DNA from: Zoroaster sp. YZ-2022
Lineage: Eukaryota > Echinodermata > Asteroidea > Forcipulatida > Zoroasteridae
DNA length: 64,000 bases
Assembly (NCBI GenBank): GCA_029582265.1
Contig: CM055822.1
Coordinates: 40,631,067 to 40,695,066 of the forward strand
Direction of reading: 5' to 3'
The notes below the pieces were generated by a model. It ran no database searches and was not told the origin of the DNA. It saw only the letters and a list, made by a program, of their open reading frames with translations. Below are positions 56,301 to 62,934 of the stretch, piece after piece; the stretch's first letter is position 1, and each line of letters begins with the position of its first letter. Position numbers and translations under genes: made by a program.

Positions 56301-59061
56301 TCGAGACCTATGTCTTACAGTTAGCCTACTTCAAAGCAACTACTACACTTACTTCATTAGGTAGGTAAGCTATTTGCCCCAATACATGTTCATTTTCGGT
56401 TTTGTGTTATTGGTGCACTTTATGATTGTTTGACTAGGCGGAGCTCCGTTTTCTTGTGCAAATATCAGGTGATATGATACGTTTATTATACATTTGAGAC
56501 TTAAGGGGATAATTAGACTTGGTGGACTTGGTCCTTGACTATAGGCTCACTCACCACCAGATCAGATTGTAAATGAAAACCAGTCATCAACATAATCTGA
56601 TCTGATTATAATGTTAAAAAACATATTATGCGTTTTTATTAATAAATAAACGCCCAATTTGTTTTTAGCTCGCGCGCTCGCATGGAATTACACTGCCCTT
56701 TTCAGACTCTGAGCCCCTGCCCCTCTACAACCCTGTGCACGTCCCTGCTCACAGGTACCCATTTAACCCCTGGGTGTAGAGAAGCAATTATGGTTAAGTG
56801 TCTTGCTCAAGGACACAAGTCTCACGGCCGGGATTCGAACCCACATTCTGCTGCTAACACCAGAACTTGAGTCCGGTAAGCTAGACCGCTCGGCCACGAC
56901 ACTTCACATGAATTTCTGAGGAAATATCTCTTTCTGTGATGATCTGTGTCATCTGCATTTGACTTACACTTTCCCATGGGTATTTTACTGGAATACGACA
57001 GCAGGAATATAACTCTCACATCTAATGTTAACGTATGAAAAACGTGGACTGAATATTTACGAAAAAAAGTCTGGTGTCCTTTTCATATCACCCTCAAGAC
57101 CCATTACGTTCAATCACAACACAAACTTGATCATTGGAAAGCCAGACTAATCAGCTAAAAATGTGTGGCTATAGCTATAAGCCAGGCACTTCGTGTCTGA
57201 CGTCACTGTGTTGGATCTGGTATTGCGCGGCGCCCAGTTGAGAACCCATTTCTACAGCAGAATCTTACGGAGAGGTTAATAAAATTCAAACAATAAACAG
57301 GCATTTTGTGTTGCAAACTAATGTTTTATACCTACCTGTTTACAATTATGAGTGAAATACTGCAAACACTGTGACTCGATATAAGCACGCACACGTGTGT
57401 ATGTTTGCAAATGGGTTCTCAACTGGGCGCCGCGCAATACCAGATTCAACACAGTGACGTCAGACACGAAGTGCCTGGCTTATAGCCGCACTCAAAAATT
57501 GGTATCGAACAAAAGCAAATAGAGGGCAGCATACAAAAAATGCAAGCTTCCAAAAAGTTGAAAGAGTTAAGTTTCAATATTACTCGTACTTTTTGTACTA
57601 ACATTGTTATGATGGATTTTGTGCACAGTGTATGGTAAAATGCTCACTTGTTTAATTCAAATTCCACATTTTCTATACTTTGCATTTGACCAGTGAAGCT
57701 GCTAATTCACAAGATTATATGATTTAGAAAAAATTTCAATGAATGTAATTCATAATAATCTACATTAAAAGATTGAAAGGCAGAGTTAAAGACAGGCATA
57801 GGGAAACACACAAAAGACTCTATGTGCCTAAGCCCCCGCACAGAGATATATTGTTTTTGCGCACAATCAGAAAGATTCCTTATTTAGAGAATATTACAAT
57901 CACTGACACAGACACATTATATACTGATGGAAAGAGGAGAACGTGCACTTTATTATGATGTCAGACTTGTCTAATTTCATATCTATAATCATGAAATACA
58001 GTCATCGGAAAAACGTAGTAAATTGGAATTGGACAAAAACACGGTACGGAAAATCACGTATGTCGGCGTTTGTAGCGTTTTACATATCTACGGGTTATCA
58101 CGTAGATCGGTGGATATGGGTTAAAGACACCAGTTCCCTGTCAAAAGTTTGCTCTGATTGTGACAATACTGTCTCTTTAAATAGACTCCTAACAGAATAA
58201 CATTTGAACTTTACAAAAGCTATTTGTGGTGTGAAAGTCATATGTTTACACAATGAATTGCATTTGTGTTTGCAAAACAAAATCAGGAGAAATATTCAAT
58301 AACTCGGCAGTCTTGTTGCACTTGGAATAATGAAATTGAATTGACCTACATGTAGTAACAAATATTTCAATGCACATATAGAACTCTATATCTTTGAGAA
58401 AACAATTTGGTGAGAGGTATATGACATAAAACACAATAAAGGGGGCCACTTTGCATCCGTCACGTTAGCAGTTTTTCCAATTGTTGTTATTTATGTTTAA
58501 GTACCTGAAACCGACCAAAAAGTGTTTCAACATGTGAATGGACATGCAGGCTTATATTAGAACTAATTTGAGTTGATTTATTTTATTTTTTTATTTATTT
58601 TTTTACCCTCAAATTTCCATATGATTAGTAATAATCAACTCAAATTATCTTTAGGATAAGCATGCATGTCTATTCAAATGTTGAAATTCTTTTTGGATGG
58701 TTTCAGATATTTAAGCAAAAATTACAACCATTAGAAAAACTGCTAACGTGACGGTAGGAAAGTGGCCCCCCTTTATTGTGTTTTATGTCATATCCTGTTA
58801 ACAAAATTCTATATGAAGAAAGTGAAGCAACCTGGTAATATATGTTTCTAATTTAGGATAGCTAATTACTGCACAGAGGAACTGAACATTTTGAAACTTT
58901 TAGGCAGCTCTTTACTTTGGCAGACTTACCTTTGGTTGAATGATATATTTATGTATAGTATGACATTGATGTTTGTATTTGTTTTAGTGATATGGATCCA
59001 GCAGGTCCTAGATGGAGTAGACTTCAGCATGGCAGAAATGGCCAAAGGAACCATCACACAG
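29713..59061 (+). CDS. XRCC5: XRCC5 (Ku80/Ku86), internal and 3' exons (partial, possibly broken)
   Basis: Eight exons: 29713-29873, 31095-31207, 42914-43114, 44886-44976, 51494-51554, 53417-53492, 54658-54851 and 58988-59061 (last start uncertain). The first seven join in compatible phases and give a protein collinear with Ku80 from the core domain (DEETEVETHEIVEG, HRYGNDIIPIS, VLGFTKQEN, PHIKANYE, LPFMEDIRQYTFSSL, AVDDLI, NPYYQRLCQ, CLMHRALNP) to the C-terminal arm. Ku80 pairs with Ku70, encircles DNA ends and recruits DNA-PKcs in the nucleus. The N-terminal von Willebrand A part is not found upstream; the C-terminal DNA-PKcs-binding end lies beyond the last exon or outside the window. An in-frame TAA at 54799-54801 and the missing 5' exons leave open a partial duplicate or pseudogene. 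At least one exon between 54851 and 58988 is needed for phase. Confidence 0.85.
31095..31207 (+). CDS. XRCC5: XRCC5 exon b (GHRYGNDIIPI motif)
   Basis: 113 bp between TTCAG and GTAAGTA. Encodes GHRYGNDIIPISEEDKVNMG and KPPGKLMQVLGFTKQEN, strongly Ku80-like. Enters in phase 1 and leaves in phase 0; the next matching exon is 11.7 kb away at 42914. Confidence 0.88.
31369..31620 (+). pseudogene. LINE reverse-transcriptase fragment
   Basis: An open stretch encoding FGLEKCTVMTMKMGKRV, the substrate-like segment LPDGTQLRALGEEE and SYKYLGVLEADHVLHEESKE. This is the post-catalytic thumb region typical of non-LTR retrotransposon RTs. Only about 84 residues remain, ending 97 bp before the DIRS element. 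A dead fragment in the Ku80 intron. Confidence 0.6.
31717..31803. repeat. DIRS left inverted terminal repeat
   Basis: Reverse complement of 41312-41414, starting TACTTACCTGTAGAGCG and ending in an ACACAC tract. The right copy has a longer TG tract. Confidence 0.9.
32026..34155 (+). CDS. DIRS gag-like ORF, frameshifted
   Basis: Frame 1 from ATG at 32026 gives a Pro/Ser/Gly/Arg-rich N-terminal region with a basic stretch (PKKKSKKSRRARRSSSSSG, about residue 225). The conserved gag part then moves to another frame at 33357-33640 (WSAFSTRVDKYYRFPTEDF) and back to frame 1 at about 33610-34155 (LALGCDENSTVPADMMVAAL, then LKKPQAPTPKA). Two indels of one or two bases are needed. GC-rich codon usage contrasts with the AT-rich surroundings. 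Confidence 0.65.
34380..35010 (+). CDS. DIRS reverse transcriptase domain, frameshifted
   Basis: The first motif GFMSSFFLVPKKEAGVRRSI and LNLKPLNEF sits in the frame of 34257-34961. From 34549 the main RT is in a second frame: SLDLKDAYLHVPI, LPFGLSTSPRVFTR and the catalytic MYLDDWLVVGRS, then FLGASLDL. YLDD is the Mg-binding box. The frame changes again near 35000 before RNase H. The domain order and the HVPI/LPFGL context are typical of DIRS/Ngaro RTs. Confidence 0.8.
35010..35551 (+). CDS. DIRS RNase H domain
   Basis: In frame with 34949-35551: ITTDASLFGWEATL, HINILEMLAVSNAL, LVQCDNATVVAYINHQGGT and LPGEENVTADALSRG, matching the D-E-D-D active-site layout of RNase H (TDAS, LE, DN, AD). Ends at a TAG at 35549-35551, after which the next domain follows in another frame. 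Confidence 0.8.
35552..36005 (+). CDS. DIRS post-RNase-H domain
   Basis: Encodes DRPHVDLFASRANSQLPIYC, then LLIAPFWPRQPWFPRLINLL and HLTCWVLSR. This VDLFAS...APxWPRQPWFP...W.LSR block follows RNase H in DIRS-type pols, at the position where DIRS1 carries a methyltransferase-like domain. I cannot tell whether this shorter block is related. The recombinase N-terminus overlaps it in another frame. Confidence 0.6.
35870..36005 (+). CDS. DIRS tyrosine recombinase, 5' part (before the inserted transposon)
   Basis: In the frame of 34549-36027: LLSAGLSQRAATLAAHSRRA and STRKVYGSRLHHFFRWC, then RQRSLHPP. This is the SAM-like N-terminal DNA-binding domain of the recombinase. The reading frame stops a few codons into the transposon inserted at 36006. 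The remainder of the protein resumes at 40253. Confidence 0.75.
37308..37834. mobile_element. MITE with 45-60-bp inverted repeats, nested in the RAG1-like transposon
   Basis: Left end TTTTGCCCACAATGTTTACT followed by ATGATGCTCGCCAG; right end is the reverse complement with a few mismatches (CTGGCGAGCATCAT ... CATTGTGGGCAAAA). About 527 bp, non-coding. Homology includes TTTTGCC outside the CACAATG, so the ends are not at the heptamer. Confidence 0.8.
38050..38255 (-). pseudogene. Transposase C-terminal-like tail, frameshifted from the RING ORF
   Basis: The minus strand is open for LLNEQGGELIHTEF, NRTGRIVNGMRDDLERLMSI and MRRHHISTAPEV. This resembles the far C-terminal tail of transposon-encoded proteins, where an E..GE.IH..FN...HH pattern recurs. 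It begins one frame away from the RING ORF and directly overlaps its end, so the catalytic core between the two has been lost or was never in this copy. Identification is tentative. Confidence 0.4.
38197..38685 (-). pseudogene. RAG1-like RING finger region
   Basis: A 162-residue frame. Near residues 30-40 a basic RGGPQSKPKDGRPKS stretch; then a C3HC4 RING, CSICLCILGKPSVQTPCQHN followed by FCAQCLTQCFKH and CPICNQ; then SSPRVLSVQLDNLNVVCTAC, which parallels the zinc-finger step directly after the RING in vertebrate RAG1 (SPVKSFL.VLNSLMVKCP in the human protein). The match in RING spacing plus the following block is what separates this from a generic RING protein. The frame ends soon after the last CxxC and shifts into 38050-38255. 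Confidence 0.6.
38690..39000 (-). pseudogene. RAG1-like N-terminal zinc-binding region
   Basis: Minus-strand frame reads ALGKICTVCTNRITIHGSRN, then ELLNNFGISVWEDSADQHP, with a TGA directly after HP at about 38820 and further stops before the RING ORF. The order CxxC, ~35 residues, I.V..D..D.HP parallels the RAG1 non-core N-terminal region, where a second cysteine pair should follow HP. The stops show the copy is decayed. It lies upstream of the RING part in the same orientation, as in RAG1. Confidence 0.55.
39113..39530. mobile_element. Long-TIR palindromic MITE, copy 1
   Basis: Almost the whole element is an inverted repeat: TATGACATAAACACAATAAA, GTCACGTTAGCAG and TCAACTCAAATTA-type blocks on the left recur inverted on the right, ending TTTATTGTGTTTTATGTCGTA. 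Bordered by TA. A related copy lies at 58419-58793. Non-coding. Confidence 0.88.
39560..39630. repeat. Fragment shared with 31635-31690
   Basis: Both segments carry a TTGCGGTGACACYATGTRGAAT-type block followed by a TTGAGT.GTAA stretch, in direct orientation. One lies outside the DIRS element and one inside the RAG1-like transposon, so this is a dispersed repeat rather than part of either element. Confidence 0.5.
40253..41177 (+). CDS. DIRS tyrosine recombinase, 3' part with catalytic domain
   Basis: In frame with 40191-41177: SVEEVGDFLLYLFDSGLKTT and TVKNYRSAISAIHEG complete the core-binding domain. The catalytic domain has the first Arg in ATSRRRSELHSL, the HxxR box in RAHDVRGVSSSWAF and the nucleophile candidate Tyr in NTFSECYLKDV. 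The most 5' codons of the computed frame (40191-40252) belong to the inserted transposon. The enzyme would integrate circular cDNA without a target duplication. It is now separated from its N-terminus by 4.2 kb and cannot work as written. Confidence 0.88.
41312..41414. repeat. DIRS right inverted terminal repeat
   Basis: A TG microsatellite (41311-41344), then TAAATTCTTAGCAATATTGC and onwards to CTCTACAGGTAAGTA, the exact complement of 31717-31803 apart from the microsatellite length. Confidence 0.9.
41415..42913. other. Intron sequence without recognised features
   Basis: AT-rich Ku80 intron. Contains a G-run near 41443-41456. No exon or element recognised. Confidence 0.45.
42914..43114 (+). 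CDS. XRCC5: XRCC5 exon c (core, PHIKxNYE)
   Basis: 201 bp, phase 0 to phase 0, acceptor TCTTAG, donor GAG/GTTTGT. Reads VKCHQQLGNSVYCFIADP, HGSVALSAIINALYETNSVA, IVRRTYSGKSSPRLA and CLIPHIKANYE, aligned to the Ku80 core up to the invariant PHIK.NYE. Confidence 0.9.
43382..43845. mobile_element. TTAA-flanked MITE, copy 3, carrying a nested MITE
   Basis: Ends TTAAGGGACAGTATTGTCAC and GTGACGATACTGCCCCATTAA match copies 1 and 2. The copy is longer because a second element (43455-43707) sits in the middle. The 129-residue ORF over this region is a chance frame across two MITEs. Confidence 0.8.
43455..43707. mobile_element. Small TTAA-flanked element nested inside MITE copy 3
   Basis: About 253 bp with inverted ends TTAACCAGTTCGCGTCGG and CCGACGCGAACATGTTAA, GC-richer than its surroundings. 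It is absent from the corresponding position of the other two MITE copies, which supports a later insertion. Confidence 0.72.
43846..44885. other. Intron sequence
   Basis: No element or exon recognised. Short ORFs at 44420-44659 and 44662-44856 have no family resemblance. Confidence 0.4.
44886..44976 (+). CDS. XRCC5: XRCC5 exon d (LPFMEDIRQY)
   Basis: 91 bp, TCTGCAG acceptor, GTGAGT donor, phase 0 to 1. Reads SLLYIELPFMEDIRQYTFSS and LNTNTKNQLSG, one of the most conserved Ku80 segments. Confidence 0.92.
45180..45740 (+). repeat. Dispersed repeat, + copy (CCAACTCCAAATCGTTTCCG family)
   Basis: Blocks such as TATAGCCACGCCCCCTTTTT, CCTATATCTCAAAATTGGGT and TTGTTACACAGGGTGAATGA recur in inverted orientation at 47430-47820. 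Non-coding, probably a decayed DNA transposon of unknown type. Confidence 0.72.
45840..46180. other. GC-rich unrecognised segment in the intron
   Basis: Markedly richer in G+C than its flanks, with CATGAG and GCATTATGCATTGCG motifs, ending near a GAGGGCGCTAAT block. No ORF with family resemblance on either strand. Could be a captured or nested element; nothing further can be supported. Confidence 0.3.
46300..46350. repeat. AAT/AAAT simple repeat
   Basis: AATAATAATAATAAATAAATAAATAAAT followed by irregular AAGTAAAG motifs. Confidence 0.85.
46577..46683. repeat. 21-bp tandem repeat GCTCCTCGTGCTCACAGGTTC
   Basis: Four to five near-perfect copies. On the minus strand they encode EPVSTRS repeats, a consequence of the period being a multiple of three rather than evidence of a gene. 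Confidence 0.9.
46735..47250. repeat. Direct duplication of a ~200-bp segment plus an 18-bp tandem repeat
   Basis: 46738-46955 and 47098-47250 share GTGTTTGGG, CAAAATAC.CATATGAAAAT and GATAGG.T.CAATATTT blocks in the same order. The first copy contains about four units of ACACATGTGGTACTTTAC (46775-46836) that the second lacks. Confidence 0.6.
47430..47820 (-). repeat. Dispersed repeat, - copy of the 45180-45740 family
   Basis: Reverse complement matches the + copy through the CCTATATCTCAAAATTGGGT and TGTTACACAGGGTGAATGA blocks. Its end GGGTCATTCCATGCCAAATC is like the start of the repeat at 24081. Confidence 0.72.
48431..48570. mobile_element. Short TIR element
   Basis: Left GTCGTTGTCACCTAGGGTAC and right GTACCCTGCGTGACAATGATGAC are inverted copies with a few mismatches; about 140 bp. 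A duplicated CCCAGGCAATCTCAAT lies inside the left arm. Confidence 0.6.
50205..50252. repeat. 15-bp tandem triplet TTTGCTTTGTCCAAA
   Basis: Three consecutive copies, the last incomplete. Simple local duplication in an intron. Confidence 0.8.
50884..51069. mobile_element. Small MITE with ~35-bp inverted ends
   Basis: Left end contains GCAAAATAGTAGTTAATGGC; right end is AGCCATTCATTAACTACTATTTTGC with a 4-bp insertion, and both ends finish at ACAGT/ACTGT. About 186 bp, non-coding. Confidence 0.7.
51494..51554 (+). CDS. XRCC5: XRCC5 exon e (AVDDLI)
   Basis: 61 bp from TTTTCAG to GTAAGT, phase 1 to 2. Reads DQQLSAVDDLITDMDLMQAH, matching the Ku80 AQLNAVDALIDSM-type segment. Confidence 0.88.
51555..53416. 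other. Intron sequence
   Basis: AT-rich. 51960-52300 is a diverged relative of 2440-2800. Paired GCCGATATC motifs at 52330-52400 and 52740-52800 suggest a decayed palindromic element. Confidence 0.4.
53417..53492 (+). CDS. XRCC5: XRCC5 exon f (NPYYQRLCQ), source of a minisatellite
   Basis: 76 bp, acceptor TTGACAG, donor CAG/GTACGT, phase 2 to 0. Reads DDKGDCQEAVKPKLSFNPYY and QRLCQ. Its 3' half and donor are the founding unit of the array that begins at the next base. Confidence 0.88.
53493..54375. repeat. ~52-bp minisatellite made of Ku80 exon f plus its 5' splice site
   Basis: About 16 imperfect copies. Each has GTACGTGAAG, then CCTAAACTGAGCTTCA.TCC, TTACTATCAGAGGCTCTGCC and AG, corresponding to the last ~42 bp of exon f followed by its first ~10 intronic bases. 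A variant lineage has GGCAATGCAAG endings and GTACATGTACGTGAAG starts. Most copies keep CAG/GTACGT, so the array holds a row of potential donor sites. Confidence 0.93.
54658..54851 (+). CDS. XRCC5: XRCC5 exon g with in-frame TAA
   Basis: Acceptor TTGACAG, donor ACAG/GTACAT. Reads CLMHRALNPDASLPALSTEI, AEYLQPPKALS and RISDLFKL, then TAA (54799-54801), then TLKKQEVSTADSIWKD in the same frame. The part after the stop still matches Ku80 (the KKKDQVTAQEIF-type segment), so the stop is recent, an allele or an error. The phase-2 end fits no start found at 58988, so an exon between is expected. Confidence 0.8.
54852..55812. other. Intron sequence
   Basis: Open frames at 55097-55435 (-) and 55164-55415 (+) overlap each other and show no recognisable family. 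No element identified. Confidence 0.4.
55813..56908 (-). mobile_element. tRNA-derived SINE, split by a later insertion
   Basis: On the minus strand the head (56908-56750) has box A TGGCCGAGCGGTCTAG and box B GGGTTCGAATCC, followed by GTGTCCTTGAGCAAGACACT, a motif common in invertebrate SINE bodies. The 3' part, ending in GCGCCTTGAGCACCACCAAG and an ATT-repeat tail, is found at 55813-55960. About 790 bp between (55961-56749) looks like inserted foreign sequence. Confidence 0.6.
57174..57487. mobile_element. MITE with ~78-bp inverted repeats
   Basis: Left GCTATAAGCCAGGCACTTCG, TGTCTGACGTCACTGTGTTG and GCGCGGCGCCCAGTTGAGAA; the right arm (57410-57487) is the reverse complement with about one mismatch. 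About 314 bp, non-coding. Confidence 0.88.
58130..58186. mobile_element. Partial end of the TTAA MITE family
   Basis: CCCTGTCAAAAGTTTGCTCT then GATTGTGACAATACTGTCTC and TTTAA resembles one terminus of 3532-3755 and 7064-7286. The opposite end was not found nearby. Confidence 0.5.
58419..58793. mobile_element. Long-TIR palindromic MITE, copy 2
   Basis: Same family as 39113-39530, with TATGACATAAAACACAATAA at one end and its complement at the other. The arms are exchanged relative to copy 1: the ATCCGTCACG arm is left here and right there. Confidence 0.88.
58988..59061 (+). CDS. XRCC5: XRCC5 exon h (start of C-terminal region)
   Basis: Donor CAG/GTAACA at 59062. Reads VLDGVDFSMAEMAKGTITQ, which follows the pattern of Ku80 just after the core arm (GGAHFSVSSLAEGSVTS-like). 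The start may be 58988 (TTTTAG) or 59005 (CCAGCAG). Next exons are not in the window. Confidence 0.6.
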
Positions 59062-59498
59062 GTAACACAATAATAACACAATGAATTAATAAATAACCAT
59101 TAGCATGTCATTTGCATACTGACCACAGTATACAAGCTTCATTGTTGGTATATTTCTCGTCCACACTTTTAGCAAACATATAATATATAATTTATTACAT
59201 TTATAGTGCGCCTTCTCCATCCGAAGATGTTCGAGGGCGCAATTACATCAAGACTCAATAATACATATACAATAAAGCCAAAAAATCATACAATATGAAT
59301 CTAAAAGTCTATACAAATTCAGCATAAAAATACACACAATTACAGTCAGACACCCTCACCCCTAAAGGGGGAGGGGAAAATTCCATTTTTAAAAATTCCA
59401 TTTTTAAAAACCATAATATACTATACAAATCCAGCAGGGAAGAAAATGCAAGAATACACAATTAACTGAAATTTAAATTAAGAATAAAGAATAAGTAT

Positions 59499-61126
59499 TT
59501 ACAGACTGTAGGCTTCTTTAAACAAGTAAGTTTTTAATTTCTCCTTAAAGGACCCCAGTGAATGAGCCCCCCTAACAGATGAAGGATAGTGCATTCCACA
59601 ACTTTGGGGCAGCCGAAGCAAATGCTCTATCGCCAAAAGTGTGCAGCATTCTACCCCTCGGGTACTCCAGTAACATTTCGTCTGTTGACCTAAGGCTATA
59701 TCTGTGCCGTCTTTTGACGGTAAAAAGGTCACAGGCATAGTCAGGTGCTAAACAGTTAATACATTTAAAAACAAGCAATAACATTTTTAAATGAATTCGA
59801 AATTTAATAGGCAACCAATGCAGATCCTTAAGAATGGGGGTAATATGACAAAATCTATGTGTGTTTACAACTACCCTGGCAGCAGCATTCTGTATCCTTT
59901 GTAACTTTGCTATTTGAACAAGTGGCAGACCATAAAATAAACTATTACAATAATCTAGACGACTGGTGATGAACGCATGAATTAAAATGATAAGAGAATT
60001 ATGCGATAAATATTTACTAATACGTTTTATATTATGGAGATGGTAAAAACTGGTAGAACAGACTTTAGTGATGTGAGAATTCATAGACAATTGGAGTCAA
60101 ACCAGAAGCCCAGATTTCTAACATTTAAGACAGGCGTGATATTAGTACCCCGCACTGTAATATGAGAAATATTGATCTTAGACAATTGTTGTTTGGAACC
60201 CAGCATAATCAACTCAGTCTTACTATCATTCAACATAAGTCTATCATGTAACATCCACTCTCTGATATCTTTGATGCAATTCGCCATCGCCAAGATGGCA
60301 ACCTGTTGATTAGCCAAACTAGCCGGTTTAAATGATATGTACAATTGTGTATCGTCTGCATAACAATGAACATCAGGTAAGTGGGTTTCAACAATATCAA
60401 ATAACCTTGAGGAGTACATGACAAACAGCAGGGGTCCGTGACATGAACCTTGTGGTACGCCACAGGTAAGATCAAACTTATCTGACTTGGATCCCTGTAT
60501 CAGTATACGCTGACTCCTGCCAGTTAAATACGATGCAAACCAATCCATTGCAAGTCCACATATCCCAAATTTAGATTTAAGACGATTTAAAGAATGTTGT
60601 GGTTAACCATATCAAACGCTTTTAAGGTCCAATAAAGTAAGAAGGACGACATGCCGGCTGTTCATTTCATAATAATGTCATTGTATACTTTAAGAAGTGT
60701 TGTTTCGGTACTATGATTCTTCCGGTAGGCAGACTGAAGTGGTGGATACAGATTATTAACAGTTAAATACTCATGAACCTGATTAAAAACAGCTCTCTCA
60801 ATCAGTTTTGACACAAATGAAAGATTACTGACTGGGCGGTAATTATCAAGCACAGGGTCAAGGTTTAGTTTTTTCAACAGAGGTGTTACCAATGACTCTT
60901 TCCAATCTTCTTGGAAGGTACCGGAGGTTAGTGATGCTTTGATGATCCTAGTAATAGTCGGAAGCAAGACCTCAATGCAATCAACCACAACAGGTGTCGC
61001 CATGGGGTCCAGAGGGCAAGACTTATACGCAGATTGTTTAATAAGATTCATCACATCCAATTCAGTAAGCGGTGAAAAACAGTCCATGGTGCACCGAGGT
61101 GCACTGACGTCAGATAGATACTCCAT
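59499..61126 (-). pseudogene. LINE reverse transcriptase and C-terminal domain, frameshifted
   Basis: RT palm with DNYRPVSNLSFVSKLIER, QSAYRKNHSTETTLLKV, SYLTGRSQR and the catalytic YADD box. The linker and first RT part share a frame; a shift precedes MDWFASYLTG and a second precedes MSMNSHITKV. Typical of CR1/Rex-type non-LTR elements. Confidence 0.82.
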
Positions 61127-62149
61127 AGGTCCATAGCTCAGCAGTTACCTGTCAAGCTTAGCGTGAATATGATAAATTTTCCCAATAAAGAACTGACCCA
61201 ACTCATTACCAAATTTCAATTTATCTGTGAACGGTGGTAAGGGAGTGATAGTAGTTTTTTAAAGTAATTTTCTCGTGACCTTGAACAACTTCCGAGGGTC
61301 AAAACAATTATCATTAATAAGTGTAGTATAAAAGTCCTGTCTAGCTCTGTCCATAAGCTTAACAGCAAAGTTCCTCCGTTCCCTGTAAATGTTCAGATCA
61401 GAAACTGCCCTTGTTCTGCGCCATTTCCGTTCAGCCTGCCTTCTTGTTCTCTTAGCAGCTTTGATGTCACTATTGTACCAAGGTACAAGGGGCCTGACAG
61501 AAATGGTTTTAGTGAGAAGAGGAGCATGTCTATCTAAGGCTTCTGCAAGGGTTATATTGTAACTCCCCACCATCTCATTGAGATAATGAGAAGGGTTGAC
61601 ACACAACTCTGATACCCTAAGTTCACTTCTCAACAGCTTGGTGTTATATGCACATCAATCGATACCAACAAATGACCAGCAAGTTCAACACAACGGAAAT
61701 TACGCAAATTGTCAAGATTTCTGGAACCGTTGCTACCCCTCAAATGTCTATCTGCTCTAGTAGTAGTAGTGCGGACATGTATATAGTTACTATTGTTGGC
61801 GGTTGGCTGACCATCTACTCTAGTAGTAGTGCTAGTGGTGCTACTAGTGCGGACATGTATATAGTTACTATTATTAGCAGTTGGCTGTCCATAGCTACAT
61901 GGTGTATTAGTGCAATACTTGCCTGTCGTTGCCTTTTTATGCTTGCCTGCCCGTTTTCCCCTGAATTTCAAAATGTTATTCTGTTTGAGAATCTGAAGTT
62001 GCCGTGGATCAATTCTACGTTGAGAAGCAGTCCGAAGGCCACTGGTTGCGAGAGTACATAAACTCACTGTTTGACATGTTGAATACACTCACATGCAAAT
62101 TTCCTTGGCCGTTGGCTCCGTTAGCTCTGAATTGCTCTTGGTCATCAGC

Positions 62150-62173
62150 TGGGCCAGGGTTTATGGAGACATC
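62150..62173 (-). other. 2A-like peptide motif DVSINPGP
   Basis: The minus strand reads NITIYMDVSINPGPADD. NPGP preceded by DV is the hallmark of 2A ribosome-skipping peptides, reported at the N-terminus of several APE-type LINEs of sea urchins and molluscs. The usual E two before N is replaced by S here, which may weaken activity. Confidence 0.6.
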
Positions 62174-62554
62174 CATGTAAATTGTGATATTTAACGGAGG
62201 ATCCGGGTCACTTCCTGGAATCAACAAGACAGTTCGGCCTCGTTTAGACCACTTGACTTTAGTGAGTGCAACTTTTATTTTCAGCACACTCACACTGCTG
62301 TTTCGATAAACTCCTACAATCCTTATGAAAGTGCACATTGTGGTTGTTTGTTGAATTGTTTTTTCCAGTTCTGGAATTGAACACAAGCATTGTAGGGGCG
62401 ATAGTACGATCAGTACGGCACATGCAATACTTAGAGAAACCATGTTGTTATCGGATAATGCAAAATACATGTATGTCCGTCGTGTATGCACTACTCGATG
62501 ATTCACAGAAGAAAACGTTAATAAAAATTGTTCTCCAGTGCAAAATATGCACAC

Positions 62555-62934
62555 AAAACATCAGTCTATATTCCACAAAACATCTTAAAACAACAATCAC
62601 AAATTAAAAAGACAGGATGGCTGATAAAAACAAAGATTTACGACGGATTCCAATTAACACATTGAGACAGAAAATATATGGCAGCTCAGATGAAGAGCGC
62701 CCTCTACACGTGACATGTATGCACACATAATAGAATATATAGTCTTGTTAATATATTTCCAGTGGTAAATGTTATTCATTTATATGGATATTATATGCCA
62801 TACATGTAGGTATCTATATGTGTTTATATATAAACACACACACAGATCTTGTCAGTCGATTTTGCATAGGGACTCTCGATCATAGTTTGGAACTATGGGA
62901 ATTGAAAACGTGTCTTGGGAGTAATTCTAGCAAC
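62555..62934. other. Spacer between two LINEs
   Basis: AT-rich with TATA/CACA microsatellite at 62823-62845. No gene seen. Confidence 0.4.

Larger units (their letters stand above)
59199..62554 (-). mobile_element. CR1-like LINE, endonuclease-deleted, with 2A-like motif
   Basis: Minus-strand order: N-terminal leader with hydrophobic stretch and 2A-like motif (62554-62015), a Ser/Thr/Asn-rich region (62088-61630), a post-endonuclease linker (61633-61259: PLVPWYNSDIKAAKRTRRQA), RT (61126-60081: LLKKLNLDPVLDNYRPVSNL, GVPQGS, CYADDTQLYISF) and a C-terminal region (60090-59499: RIQNAAARVV, LHWLPIKFRI). The 3' end shows GGCGCACTATAAATGTAATA. Frames change at about 60550 and 60085. The AP-endonuclease is absent. 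Confidence 0.85.
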
